Below, piece after piece: positions 48,997 through 56,573 of a DNA stretch of 64,000 nucleotides. Both the position numbers and the translations under genes were made by a program. Numbering within the stretch: the first letter of the stretch is position 1; each line of letters starts with the position of its first letter. Origin of the DNA: Sphingomonas sp. (GTDB taxonomy: Bacteria > Pseudomonadota > Alphaproteobacteria > Sphingomonadales > Sphingomonadaceae); the NCBI RefSeq assembly GCF_017745215.1, contig NZ_JAGHZV010000001.1, positions 486,893 to 550,892 on the forward strand, given 5' to 3'. Under the pieces are notes generated by a model that was given only the letters and a program-made list of their open reading frames with translations, made no database searches and was not told the origin of the DNA.

Positions 48997-49545
48997 ATGC
49001 CCCCCATTCCCTACAAGGACGATTATGCCGAGGATGCGCTCGACGTGGTCGCGGCGCTGCGCGAGCGCCGCGGCGGCCGGCTGCTGAACCTCGATCGCAT
49101 GCTGCTCCACAGCCCCCGCATCGCCGCCGGCTGGAGCGCGCTGATGGCGCCGGTCCGCGCCAGCCCGCACGTCTCGCCGCGCCACCGCGAGCTGGCGATC
49201 TGCGCCGTCGCGAAGCTCAACGGCGCCGATTACGAGTTCCGCCACCACACCGGCCCCTGGCTGCGCGACGGCGGGACGCAGGAACAGCTCGACGCGCTGG
49301 ACGACGTCGAGGCGGCGGCGCGGAACGAAGCGCTGTTCGACGAGGCCGAGCGCACTGTCCTCGCCTTCACGCTGGAGAGCACGCGCGACGTGCGGGTCAG
49401 CCCCGCGACCGTGGCGGCGATGCAGGCGCATTTCCCCGATCCCGCCGCCTATTTCGAGCTGATGATGGTGGTCGCCTCGTACAACATGGTCTCGCGCGTG
49501 CTGGTGGGGCTGGGGATCGAGTTCGAGACGCCGGTCGCGGCTTGA
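48997..49545 (+). CDS. Carboxymuconolactone decarboxylase/AhpD-like protein
   Basis: 182 aa. The core helix segment SPRHRELAICAVAKLNGADYEFRHHTGPW, followed by RTVLAFTLESTRDVRVSPATVAAM and FELMMVVASYNMVSRVL, fits the all-helical CMD fold. The CxxC pair of AhpD peroxidase reductants is absent (only one Cys), so a redox role is unlikely; His in EFRHH matches the acid/base residue of the decarboxylase branch. Lies 13 bases after the ligase stop and overlaps the possible upstream start of tetR. Often present in aromatic or terpenoid catabolic clusters without a defined role. Confidence 0.83.
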   Translation: MPPIPYKDDYAEDALDVVAALRERRGGRLLNLDRMLLHSPRIAAGWSALMAPVRASPHVSPRHRELAICAVAKLNGADYEFRHHTGPWLRDGGTQEQLDALDDVEAAARNEALFDEAERTVLAFTLESTRDVRVSPATVAAMQAHFPDPAAYFELMMVVASYNMVSRVLVGLGIEFETPVAA

Positions 49546-49610
49546 GCACCGGGCCGAAAGCGCACCATGCCGCTTGGCCGCGCGACAGCCGCGGCCTATG
49601 GTCGGGCTCG

Positions 49611-50267
49611 ATGGCGAAGGCGGATGCGATCACGGCGCTGATGGACAGCGCGACGACGGTGTTCTCGCATCACGGCTACGAAGGCGCCTCGCTGCGGGAC
49701 ATCGCGGCGGGCGCCGGCCTGCCGCTCAGCACGATCAACGCCTATTTCGGCACCAAGGCCGATCTGTTCGTGGCGGTGATGCAGGGCATCTGGCGCGAGA
49801 TCGAGGCCGAGCGCCGCGCGATGCTCGCCGAGCGGCTGGCGATGCGCGGCGTGCTGGTGCCCGACCTGCGCGATCTCGTCACCGCGCTGACCAAGCCCCT
49901 GGTGGCGCGCGCGCGGAGCAGCGATCCGGCGACTCGCCGCGCGCCGCGGCTGATGCGCCAATGGTTCACCGCGCCGTTCGAAGTGCGCGAGGCAATGCGG
50001 CGGCAGAACTTCAGCAACGCCTCGCTGCGCACCTGGATCGAGTCGGTGCGCGCGGCCAGTCCCGGCCTTTCCACCGCCCAGGCGGTCTGGGGCTTCTCGT
50101 TCATCGTCGGCGCGCTCTATTCCTATGAGATGATGGACAATCGCTACGACGAGATCCTCGATCCCGGCACCGACGACCCGGACACGGTGGCCGAATATCT
50201 GGTCAACTTCGCGGTCGCCGGGATGCAGGGCATCGGCGGCGCGCCCGGCTTGGACAAGCGTCCATAG
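49611..50267 (+). CDS. TetR-family regulator of the acid-catabolic cluster
   Basis: 218 aa from ATG 49611 (weak ribosome site; TTG 49542, overlapping the previous gene, is an alternative). The helix-turn-helix is ASLRDIAAGAGLPLSTINAYFGTKADLFVAVM, followed by a helical ligand domain with RAPRLMRQWFTAPFEVREAMRR and a hydrophobic pocket region near GFSFIVGALYSYEMM. TetR proteins repress until a ligand, often a pathway acyl-CoA or acid, binds. Four palindromes of the form TGGACRnnYGTCCA around the cluster are its likely targets; one (50251-50264) lies inside the last codons of this very gene. Confidence 0.88.
   Translation: MAKADAITALMDSATTVFSHHGYEGASLRDIAAGAGLPLSTINAYFGTKADLFVAVMQGIWREIEAERRAMLAERLAMRGVLVPDLRDLVTALTKPLVARARSSDPATRRAPRLMRQWFTAPFEVREAMRRQNFSNASLRTWIESVRAASPGLSTAQAVWGFSFIVGALYSYEMMDNRYDEILDPGTDDPDTVAEYLVNFAVAGMQGIGGAPGLDKRP
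50251..50264. promoter_or_regulatory. Candidate TetR operator, site C (TGGACAAGCGTCCA)
   Basis: Palindrome at the 3' end of the tetR coding region and 85 bases upstream of the MBL hydrolase start, so placed to control the MBL-FAH operon. Confidence 0.6.
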
Positions 50268-50348
50268 CCGCTTGTTGTCGCGCGGTCCGGCCCACCTATC
50301 CATTGCAGCCCTCCCCCGAAAACGGGGCAAGATGGAGAGGGTTCGGCG

Positions 50349-51356
50349 ATGGCCGCATGGCAATTCACCAAGGGTTTGCATGATATCGGCAACGGCTGCT
50401 GGGGCTATATCCTGCCCGACGGCAGCTGGGGCTGGAGCAATGCCGGGCTGATCGAGGACAGCGGCGAGACGCTGCTCGTCGACACGCTGTTCGATCTGAA
50501 GATCACCGCCGAGATGCTGGCGATCATGAAGGACGCCGTGCCCGCCGCCGCGCAGATCGGCACGCTGATCAACACCCATTCGAACGGCGACCACACCTTC
50601 GGCAACGAGCTGGTGACCGGCGCGCGTATCCTCACCACCAGTTCGGTCGATGCCGACATGGAGCATGTCATGCCCGACACGCTGGTCGACATGCTCGGCC
50701 GCTGGCGCGAGTGGGAAGGCGGCGACTTCATGCACCAGGTGTTCGGCGCGTTCGATTTCCGCGGCATCACCATCACCCACGCCACCGAGACCTTCGAGGG
50801 GTCGATGGGCCTGCAGGTCGGCAACAAGCACGTCCGGCTGGTCGACGTGGGGCCCGCGCACACGCGGAGCGACATCCTGGTCCATGTGCCCGAGGACAGG
50901 GTCGTCTACACCGGCGACATCCTGTTCGCCGGCGCGCATCCCGCGATCTGGTCCGGCCCCGTCGCCAACTGGATCAAGGCGTGCGACCTGATGCTCGGCT
51001 GGGACGTCGACGTGATCGTGCCGGGCCATGGCCCGATCGTCGGCAAGGACGAGGTCCGCGCGTTCAAGGCCTATCTCAACTATGTCTGGGACGAGACGCG
51101 CAAGCGCTACGAGGCGGGCATGGACTTCCTCGACTGCGCCTTCGACATCGCCTTGGGCGAGTTCGACGACTGGGGCGACGCCGAGCGCATGGTCCCCAAC
51201 GTCATGACGATCTACGGCGAGCTGAGCGGCACGCGCCCGGTGCTGCCGCGCGAGCAGCTCTGGGCGCAGATGGGCCGCTACTACAAGCGCCGCCGCGCGC
51301 GCCGGGCCGACGCGCAGGGCTGCCCCGGCTGCACCGATCCGAGCCACATCCACTGA
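50349..51356 (+). CDS. MBL-fold metallo-hydrolase with HxNxDH variant motif
   Basis: 335 aa. Metal-ligand motifs in order: NTHSNGDHTFGN, PAHTRSDILVHVP, YTGDILF and VPGHGPIVG. In the first, the second His of the classical HxHxDH is Asn, a variant found in a subgroup of bacterial MBL enzymes and compatible with binuclear zinc. The C-terminal part is helical and ends in a Cys/His tail (GCPGCTDPSHIH). The fold hydrolyses esters, thioesters or lactones; in this setting a CoA-thioester or lactone is plausible. Ribosome site GGAGAGGG. 21 bases before the FAH-family gene. Confidence 0.85.
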   Translation: MAAWQFTKGLHDIGNGCWGYILPDGSWGWSNAGLIEDSGETLLVDTLFDLKITAEMLAIMKDAVPAAAQIGTLINTHSNGDHTFGNELVTGARILTTSSVDADMEHVMPDTLVDMLGRWREWEGGDFMHQVFGAFDFRGITITHATETFEGSMGLQVGNKHVRLVDVGPAHTRSDILVHVPEDRVVYTGDILFAGAHPAIWSGPVANWIKACDLMLGWDVDVIVPGHGPIVGKDEVRAFKAYLNYVWDETRKRYEAGMDFLDCAFDIALGEFDDWGDAERMVPNVMTIYGELSGTRPVLPREQLWAQMGRYYKRRRARRADAQGCPGCTDPSHIH

Positions 51357-51377
51357 TCCGACAAGGGATATCCACCC

Positions 51378-52313
51378 ATGAAGCTCATCACCTTCGCCGT
51401 CGACGGCACGGCTCACGTCGGCGCGCTGCTGCCGGGCGAGACCAGCCTCTCCGACTTCACCGCGGCGAGCGGCGCGGCCCACTTCGCCGATATGCTCGCG
51501 CTGATCGACGGCGGCGAACCCGCGCTCGACGCAGCCCGCGCGCTCGTGGCGAGGCCCGCCGTCGAGCGATCGCTGGACGGCGTCCGGCTGCTCGCCCCGG
51601 TGCCCGTGCCGCGCCAGATGTACGATTGCCTGACGTTCGAGAAGCATCTGATGCAGGCCCGCGCCAACCGCCATCTGGTGGTCGGCGAAGTCGGCGCCGC
51701 GCCGCTCTCGCCGCTTTCGCCGGTGTTCAAGGAGCGGCCGGTCTACTACAAGCCGAACCGCTTCTCGGTGGTCGGCACCGGCACCGAGGTGATCTGCCCG
51801 CGCTACTCCGAATGGTTCGACTATGAGCTCGAGTTCGGCGTGTTCCTGTCGCGCTCGGGCAAGGACCTGAGCGTCGACGAAGCCGCCGACCGCATCTTCG
51901 GCTATTGCATCTTCAACGACTTCAGCGCGCGAGATCAGCAATATCGCGAAATGCCGGCGATGCTCGGGCCGAGCAAGGGCAAGGACTTCGACACCGGCAA
52001 CGCGATGGGCCCCTGGCTGGTGACCAAGGACGAGATCCCCGACGACCAGACGCTGACCATGACCACGCGGATCAACGGCGAGGTCCGATCGGTGGGGACG
52101 AGCGCGGACATGCTGCACAGCTTCGCCGAGATCATCGCCTATGCCTCGGTCGACGAGACGCTGCACGCGGGCGAGTTCTTCGCCTCGGGCACCGTGGGCG
52201 GCGGCTGCGGGCTGGAACATGGCGAACGGCTGCGCCACGGCGACCTGGTCGATCTCGAGGTCTCGGGGCTGGGGCGGCTCGTGAACCGCGTCGTCATCGC
52301 GGCGGAGGCCTGA
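51378..52313 (+). CDS. Fumarylacetoacetate hydrolase-family protein
   Basis: 311 aa. The N-terminal domain precedes the FAH fold, which carries KPNRFSVVGTGTEVICP, the metal site YELEFGVFLSRSGKDL (Glu-x-Glu) and FNDFSARDQQYREM, then KDFDTGNAMGPWLVTKDEI, GEVRSVGTSADMLHSFAEIIAYAS and SGTVGGGCGLEHG. The family hydrolyses or decarboxylates C-C bonds of diketo acids, or isomerises and hydrates related ring-cleavage products, with Mg2+. Second gene after the MBL hydrolase, 21 bases away, so one operon. It suggests the pathway includes a 1,3-diketo or hydroxy-dienoate intermediate. Confidence 0.88.
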   Translation: MKLITFAVDGTAHVGALLPGETSLSDFTAASGAAHFADMLALIDGGEPALDAARALVARPAVERSLDGVRLLAPVPVPRQMYDCLTFEKHLMQARANRHLVVGEVGAAPLSPLSPVFKERPVYYKPNRFSVVGTGTEVICPRYSEWFDYELEFGVFLSRSGKDLSVDEAADRIFGYCIFNDFSARDQQYREMPAMLGPSKGKDFDTGNAMGPWLVTKDEIPDDQTLTMTTRINGEVRSVGTSADMLHSFAEIIAYASVDETLHAGEFFASGTVGGGCGLEHGERLRHGDLVDLEVSGLGRLVNRVVIAAEA

Positions 52314-52334
52314 GCCGTCAGGCGCACGCCTCCG

Positions 52335-52348
52335 TGGACGGGCGTCCA
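52335..52348. promoter_or_regulatory. Candidate TetR operator, site D (TGGACGGGCGTCCA)
   Basis: Perfect palindrome around a two-base centre, extended on both sides (CTCC ... GGAG). It is 129 bases upstream of the TonB receptor start. Confidence 0.65.
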
Positions 52349-52476
52349 TGGAGGAGCCCTTCCCGGGCGGGGCCGCCCGGCCCCATCAAATCCACGATGA
52401 AGCCGGAACAACCGGCGGTTGTCGCACCGGCCCGAGCCGTCCACAGAGACGCCGCGCCTCAGGAGAGGAAAACCGC

Positions 52477-54624
52477 ATGACTGCCCGTTATCTGCTCTCA
52501 GCGGCCAGTATCGCCGCGCTTGCCATCGCCACCCCCGCCTTTGCGCAGGACGCCGCGGCGGACCAGGATTCGCCGATCGGCGAGATCGTCGTCACCGCGC
52601 AGAAGTACAAGCAGGACGCCCAGGACGTGCCGATCTCGATCAGCGCGCTCGATTCGGACACGCTCGAAAAGTCCGGCGTGGCGAGCCTGGACGCGGTGCA
52701 GAAATACGCGCCCGGCCTGCAGATGGCGACGGTGGGCAGCGGCTTCGTCAGCTACACCTATCTGCGCGGCAGCGGCACCAACCAGATCGATTCGGGCTCC
52801 GATCCCAGCGTCGCCTTCTTCGTCGACGAAGTCTATGTGACCGGCACCGCGGGCGCGCAGTTCAACCTGTTCGACGTCGACCGGGTCGAAGTGCTGAAGG
52901 GCCCGCAGGGCACGCTGTTCGGCCGCAACGCCGCCGCGGGCGCGATCAGCATCACCACGCGGCGGCCGACCGCGACGTTCAGCGCCGACGCCTCGGTGGA
53001 CGTCGGCAACTACGACCTGCGCGTGGCGCGCGGCGCGATCTCGGGCCCGCTGACCGCGGACGACGCGCTGCGCTTCCGCGTTTCGGGGGTGATCCAGGAT
53101 CGCAGCGCCTTCACCGAGAACCTCGCGGGCGACGATCCGGGCACGGTGAAGAGCGCTGGCGGCCGAGCGCAGCTCGAATATGTGAAGGGCGACCTGAGCT
53201 GGCTGCTCACCGGCAATTACTATCGCGCGCGCAACGGCATGACCAACCAGTTCCTCGCCACCACGGTGAAGGCGGCGTTCCTCAGCCCCGCCGCGATCGC
53301 GGCGCTTCCAGCGGGCGAGGATTTCTACACGCATTACTACAATGTCGACGGTTTCGAGGACCAGGACGCGGCCGGGCTCACGAGCCGGATCGAGCTGAAG
53401 ACCCCGATCGGCACGCTGACTTCGGTGAGCGCCTATCGCTTCAACAAGTTCAACCGCGCGCAGGACCAGGACGGCACGATCGCCCAGGCCTATGAGCTCG
53501 ACTCGTTCGAGCGCGATCGCTCGATCAGCCAGGAGCTTCGCCTGTCCGACCAGAGCGCGTCCTTCAACTGGGTGGCCGGCGCCTATTATTATCACGACAA
53601 GACCGATCGGCAGGACACGGTCATCACCGGTCCCGACTATGCGCCGGTCGCCTCGCGCAACCTGACCAGCATCGATCGCAGCCACCTGACCGTGGAGAGC
53701 ATCGCCTTCTTCGGCCAGGCCAGCTATTTCTTCACGCCGCAGCTCAGCCTCACCGCCGGCGGGCGCTGGACGCAGGACAAGAAGAGCGACGACCGCTTCG
53801 TCCAGCGCTTCACCACCCCGGCCTATAGCGTGAGCCCCGAGGCGACGTGGCGCTCGTTCGATCCCGCCGCAACGCTCTCTTGGCAGCCGAGCACGCGCGT
53901 GATGGCCTATGCCTCCTATCGCCAGGGGTTCAAGAGCGGCGGCTTCCAGACGCTGCTCCCCGCCTCGGCGACGCTCGCGGCGACACCGTTCGCGCCGGAA
54001 ACGGTGCGCTCCTACGAGCTCGGCCTGAAGAGCGAATGGTTCGATCGCCACCTGCGTGCCAATTTCGCGCTGTTCCGCTCCGACGTGACCGACCAGCAGA
54101 TCCTGCGCGTGCTCGGCAATTCGACCAACGTGATCGACAATGCCGGCCAGACCCGCACCACCGGCCTCGACACGATCTTCAACGTCGCGCTGGGCAAGCT
54201 CAGGATCGATGCGGCGACCACCTACCAGCATGCCCGGTTCCGCCAGTACATCACCGGCGTCACCAGCTATGCGGGCAAGGCCCAGCTGCGCTCGCCGGAC
54301 TTCGCCGGGTCGTACAGCGCCGAATATCCGATCGCGGTCGACGACGATCATGCGCTGACGCTCCGTGCCGAATATACCTATCAGTCGAAGAGCTTCTTCG
54401 ATGCGGCCAACACCGAGACCGCGGGGCTGTACCAGCCCGGCTACGGCTTGCTGAACGGCCGGATCTCGTTCGGCTCGGAACGGCAGGGCTGGGACGTCTC
54501 GCTCTGGGCGAAGAACATCACCGGCGAACATTATTTCCGCAACATCACGGTCTCCGGGACGACCGGCCTGGCCGTTCCCGGCGATCCCGCCACCTACGGG
54601 ATTTCGCTTCACTGGGGGATGTAG
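52477..54624 (+). CDS. TonB-dependent receptor of the TetR cluster
   Basis: 715 aa from ATG 52477 (AGGAGAGGAAAACC upstream). Signal peptide to about residue 23 (AFAQ), plug with IGEIVVTAQKYKQDAQDVPISISALD and DRVEVLKGPQGTLFGRNAAAGAIS, then the barrel. The C-terminus LHWGM lacks the usual terminal Phe. Sequence style is that of the receptors for hydrophobic or aromatic ligands common in sphingomonads. Downstream of operator D and 163 bases after the FAH gene. It should bring the catabolic substrate across the outer membrane; ligand unknown. Confidence 0.92.
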   Translation: MTARYLLSAASIAALAIATPAFAQDAAADQDSPIGEIVVTAQKYKQDAQDVPISISALDSDTLEKSGVASLDAVQKYAPGLQMATVGSGFVSYTYLRGSGTNQIDSGSDPSVAFFVDEVYVTGTAGAQFNLFDVDRVEVLKGPQGTLFGRNAAAGAISITTRRPTATFSADASVDVGNYDLRVARGAISGPLTADDALRFRVSGVIQDRSAFTENLAGDDPGTVKSAGGRAQLEYVKGDLSWLLTGNYYRARNGMTNQFLATTVKAAFLSPAAIAALPAGEDFYTHYYNVDGFEDQDAAGLTSRIELKTPIGTLTSVSAYRFNKFNRAQDQDGTIAQAYELDSFERDRSISQELRLSDQSASFNWVAGAYYYHDKTDRQDTVITGPDYAPVASRNLTSIDRSHLTVESIAFFGQASYFFTPQLSLTAGGRWTQDKKSDDRFVQRFTTPAYSVSPEATWRSFDPAATLSWQPSTRVMAYASYRQGFKSGGFQTLLPASATLAATPFAPETVRSYELGLKSEWFDRHLRANFALFRSDVTDQQILRVLGNSTNVIDNAGQTRTTGLDTIFNVALGKLRIDAATTYQHARFRQYITGVTSYAGKAQLRSPDFAGSYSAEYPIAVDDDHALTLRAEYTYQSKSFFDAANTETAGLYQPGYGLLNGRISFGSERQGWDVSLWAKNITGEHYFRNITVSGTTGLAVPGDPATYGISLHWGM

Positions 54625-54643
54625 CCGGATACCGGCACGGGAG

Positions 54644-54662
54644 CCCGGGGGCCGGCCCCGGG
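54644..54662. terminator. GC-rich hairpin between convergent genes
   Basis: CCCGGGG (54644-54650), five-base loop, CCCCGGG (54656-54662), no T run. Lies between the TonB receptor and the phasin-like gene and could serve both. Confidence 0.45.
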
Positions 54663-54692
54663 TCACCCGTCGCCGTCGAACGCGGCTCGCGA

Positions 54693-55139
54693 TCAGCGCG
54701 CGAGCCGCCGGGCGTTCCTGGTCGCGGTACGGTGGACCGGCGCCAGTGCCGCGCTCCCGAGACGGGCCGACGCTTCCATCACGCCGAGCAGATAGGCCCC
54801 CTGTCGCGCCGACAAGGCCGCCAGCTCGGCCGGGGTGGGCGGACGGCCGCGAAGCGATTGCGCGTACAGCTGCTGCGCCTCGGCAAGGAACGCCGATTGC
54901 ATCTTCACCCATTCGCTCGCCGCCGCCACCGCGGACCGGGAGAAGGCGTCGAGCTTCTCCGGGGCCATCCGCGCCAGCTCGGCGCGTTCGGCGCGGCTCG
55001 CATCCGCGCGCATCATCCCGGTGCGAGCCCGGATGACGCCCGGTGCGGCTCCGAGCGTCTCCGCGGTCCGAAACGCCGTGTCGATCATCGAGAAGCCGAT
55101 GGCCGAAAATCTTGCCCATGCGGTGAAAGGATCGAACAT
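54693..55139 (-). CDS. Small helical protein, phasin-like
   Basis: 148 aa from the ATG at 55139 (GGGGGA upstream); an upstream in-frame start has no ribosome site. Almost entirely helical: FDPFTAWARFSAIGFSMIDTAFRTAETLG, a middle basic helix rich in Arg/Ala, then AVAAASEWVKMQSAFLAEAQQLYAQSL. The start and the amphipathic helices resemble phasins that coat polyhydroxyalkanoate granules, but similarity is in style only and no PHA gene is nearby. Monocistronic, divergent from the AraC gene. Low certainty on function. Confidence 0.6.
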   Translation of the reverse strand: MFDPFTAWARFSAIGFSMIDTAFRTAETLGAAPGVIRARTGMMRADASRAERAELARMAPEKLDAFSRSAVAAASEWVKMQSAFLAEAQQLYAQSLRGRPPTPAELAALSARQGAYLLGVMEASARLGSAALAPVHRTATRNARRLAR

Positions 55140-55324
55140 GGTTCCCCCGAGGTCGAAGTGGCGGACGTCGACGCCCGGCGGTGCAAGGAAGTTCCCGACT
55201 TTCCGCACGGGCACGCCGTGCCTTCGCGGGCGCGCGACGTAACCGGGAAGCAGGACCCCTGCCGATTTCCGAAGCGTCCCGGCTTTGACGCGGTACCGGC
55301 GATCGTGCGAAGTCCCACCCGGCC

Positions 55325-56452
55325 ATGGCTGATAGTACCGACCCGCTGGATCCGGCTTCGAATGCTGCGGCTGAGCCCGAGCGGCCGGCGGGATTGGACG
55401 GCGTGGCGGTCGCGGCGTTGCTTCGCGGCGCAGCGTTGAAGCGCCAGGATCCGCACGATCTCCTTCGCAAGGCGGCGATCGATCCCTCGGTCCATGGCGA
55501 TCCGCACCGATCCATCGACGGCCGCGAGCTCTTCCGGCTGGTCCAGCAGATCCAGCTCGCGCTCGACGATGCCTATATCGGCTTCCTCGCCGAGCGATGC
55601 CGGCTGGCGCTCGAGATGGAGCGGACGCTTGCCCATCTGCACTGCGAGACCTTCGGCGAATCGCTTCGCGTCAGCATCCGCTTCACCCAGGCGCTGTCCG
55701 CGGAGATCGGACCGCAGCTCGTCGAGGATCGCGCGGTCGTGAAGCACGTCTGCGTCTACCACACGATCGACGGCGTGGATCGCGACATCTTCGTCTGGCT
55801 GCGCTTCGTATGGATCTTCCATCTGTTCAGCTGGCTGATCGGGCGACCGCTACGGCTGCGCGGCGTCTACGTGCGCGGCCCGCGGCCGGTGCAGGCCAAC
55901 GGGTTCGACCGGTTCGCGCTGTTCGGCTGCCCCATCCACTATAACGCGCCGATCGACGCGCTGTGCTACGACCGCAAGGACCTGGGTGCGCGCTTGGTCC
56001 ATGGCACGCTCGCCGAATACAGGGATCATGAGGCGAGCAACCCCGACTGGTTCGCGACGCCGAGCGGCGGGCTGACCTGGCGCGCGCGGACCGAGCATGC
56101 TCTCGTCGATTTCCAGCGGTCCGAAACCTGGTCGCCTTCGATCGAAACCATTGCCGGGCGGCTCCGCAGCCAGCCCCGCCGGCTACGGCGCGACCTGGCG
56201 CGCGAAGGCGAGAGCTTCCAGCAGATCCGGACGCGGCTGCGCGGCGAGCTTGCCGCAGCTTATCTGCTCGTCACCGACCTGCCGATCACCATGGTCGGCT
56301 ATCGCGTGGGGTTCAGCGAGCCCGGCAGCTTCACGCGCAACTTCGTCGAATGGGCGGGCATGACGCCCTCCGACTATCGCGCACGGTACAAGTCCGAGAA
56401 TGCGCGGGTGACCGCAGCCACCATGCTTTTGACCGAACGGACCAATTCCTGA
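55325..56452 (+). CDS. AraC-family transcriptional regulator
   Basis: 375 aa. The N-terminal ~250 residues form an OruR/ArgR-like arabinose-binding-type domain (LLRKAAIDPSVHG, RTLAHLHCETFGESLRV, FGCPIHYNAPIDALCYDRKDL). The C-terminal domain has two helix-turn-helix units: WSPSIETIAGRLRSQPRRLRRDLAREGESF and LPITMVGYRVGFSEPGSFTRNFVEWAGMTPSDYRARY. Such proteins activate catabolic genes in the presence of an acid or amino acid. It lies 121 bases upstream of the large TonB receptor on the same strand and probably controls the following four-gene set. Confidence 0.9.
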   Translation: MADSTDPLDPASNAAAEPERPAGLDGVAVAALLRGAALKRQDPHDLLRKAAIDPSVHGDPHRSIDGRELFRLVQQIQLALDDAYIGFLAERCRLALEMERTLAHLHCETFGESLRVSIRFTQALSAEIGPQLVEDRAVVKHVCVYHTIDGVDRDIFVWLRFVWIFHLFSWLIGRPLRLRGVYVRGPRPVQANGFDRFALFGCPIHYNAPIDALCYDRKDLGARLVHGTLAEYRDHEASNPDWFATPSGGLTWRARTEHALVDFQRSETWSPSIETIAGRLRSQPRRLRRDLAREGESFQQIRTRLRGELAAAYLLVTDLPITMVGYRVGFSEPGSFTRNFVEWAGMTPSDYRARYKSENARVTAATMLLTERTNS

Positions 56453-56573
56453 CCGCAATGGTGTGAGGGTTGGTCACTTGGGTTAAATCTTGCCGTCAGA
56501 CGCGCCATGGGCAAAGCGCCTCCGCCTGGATCATCCAGCTCCCAACAACGAAAAACAGTTGTGGGAGGATGTC

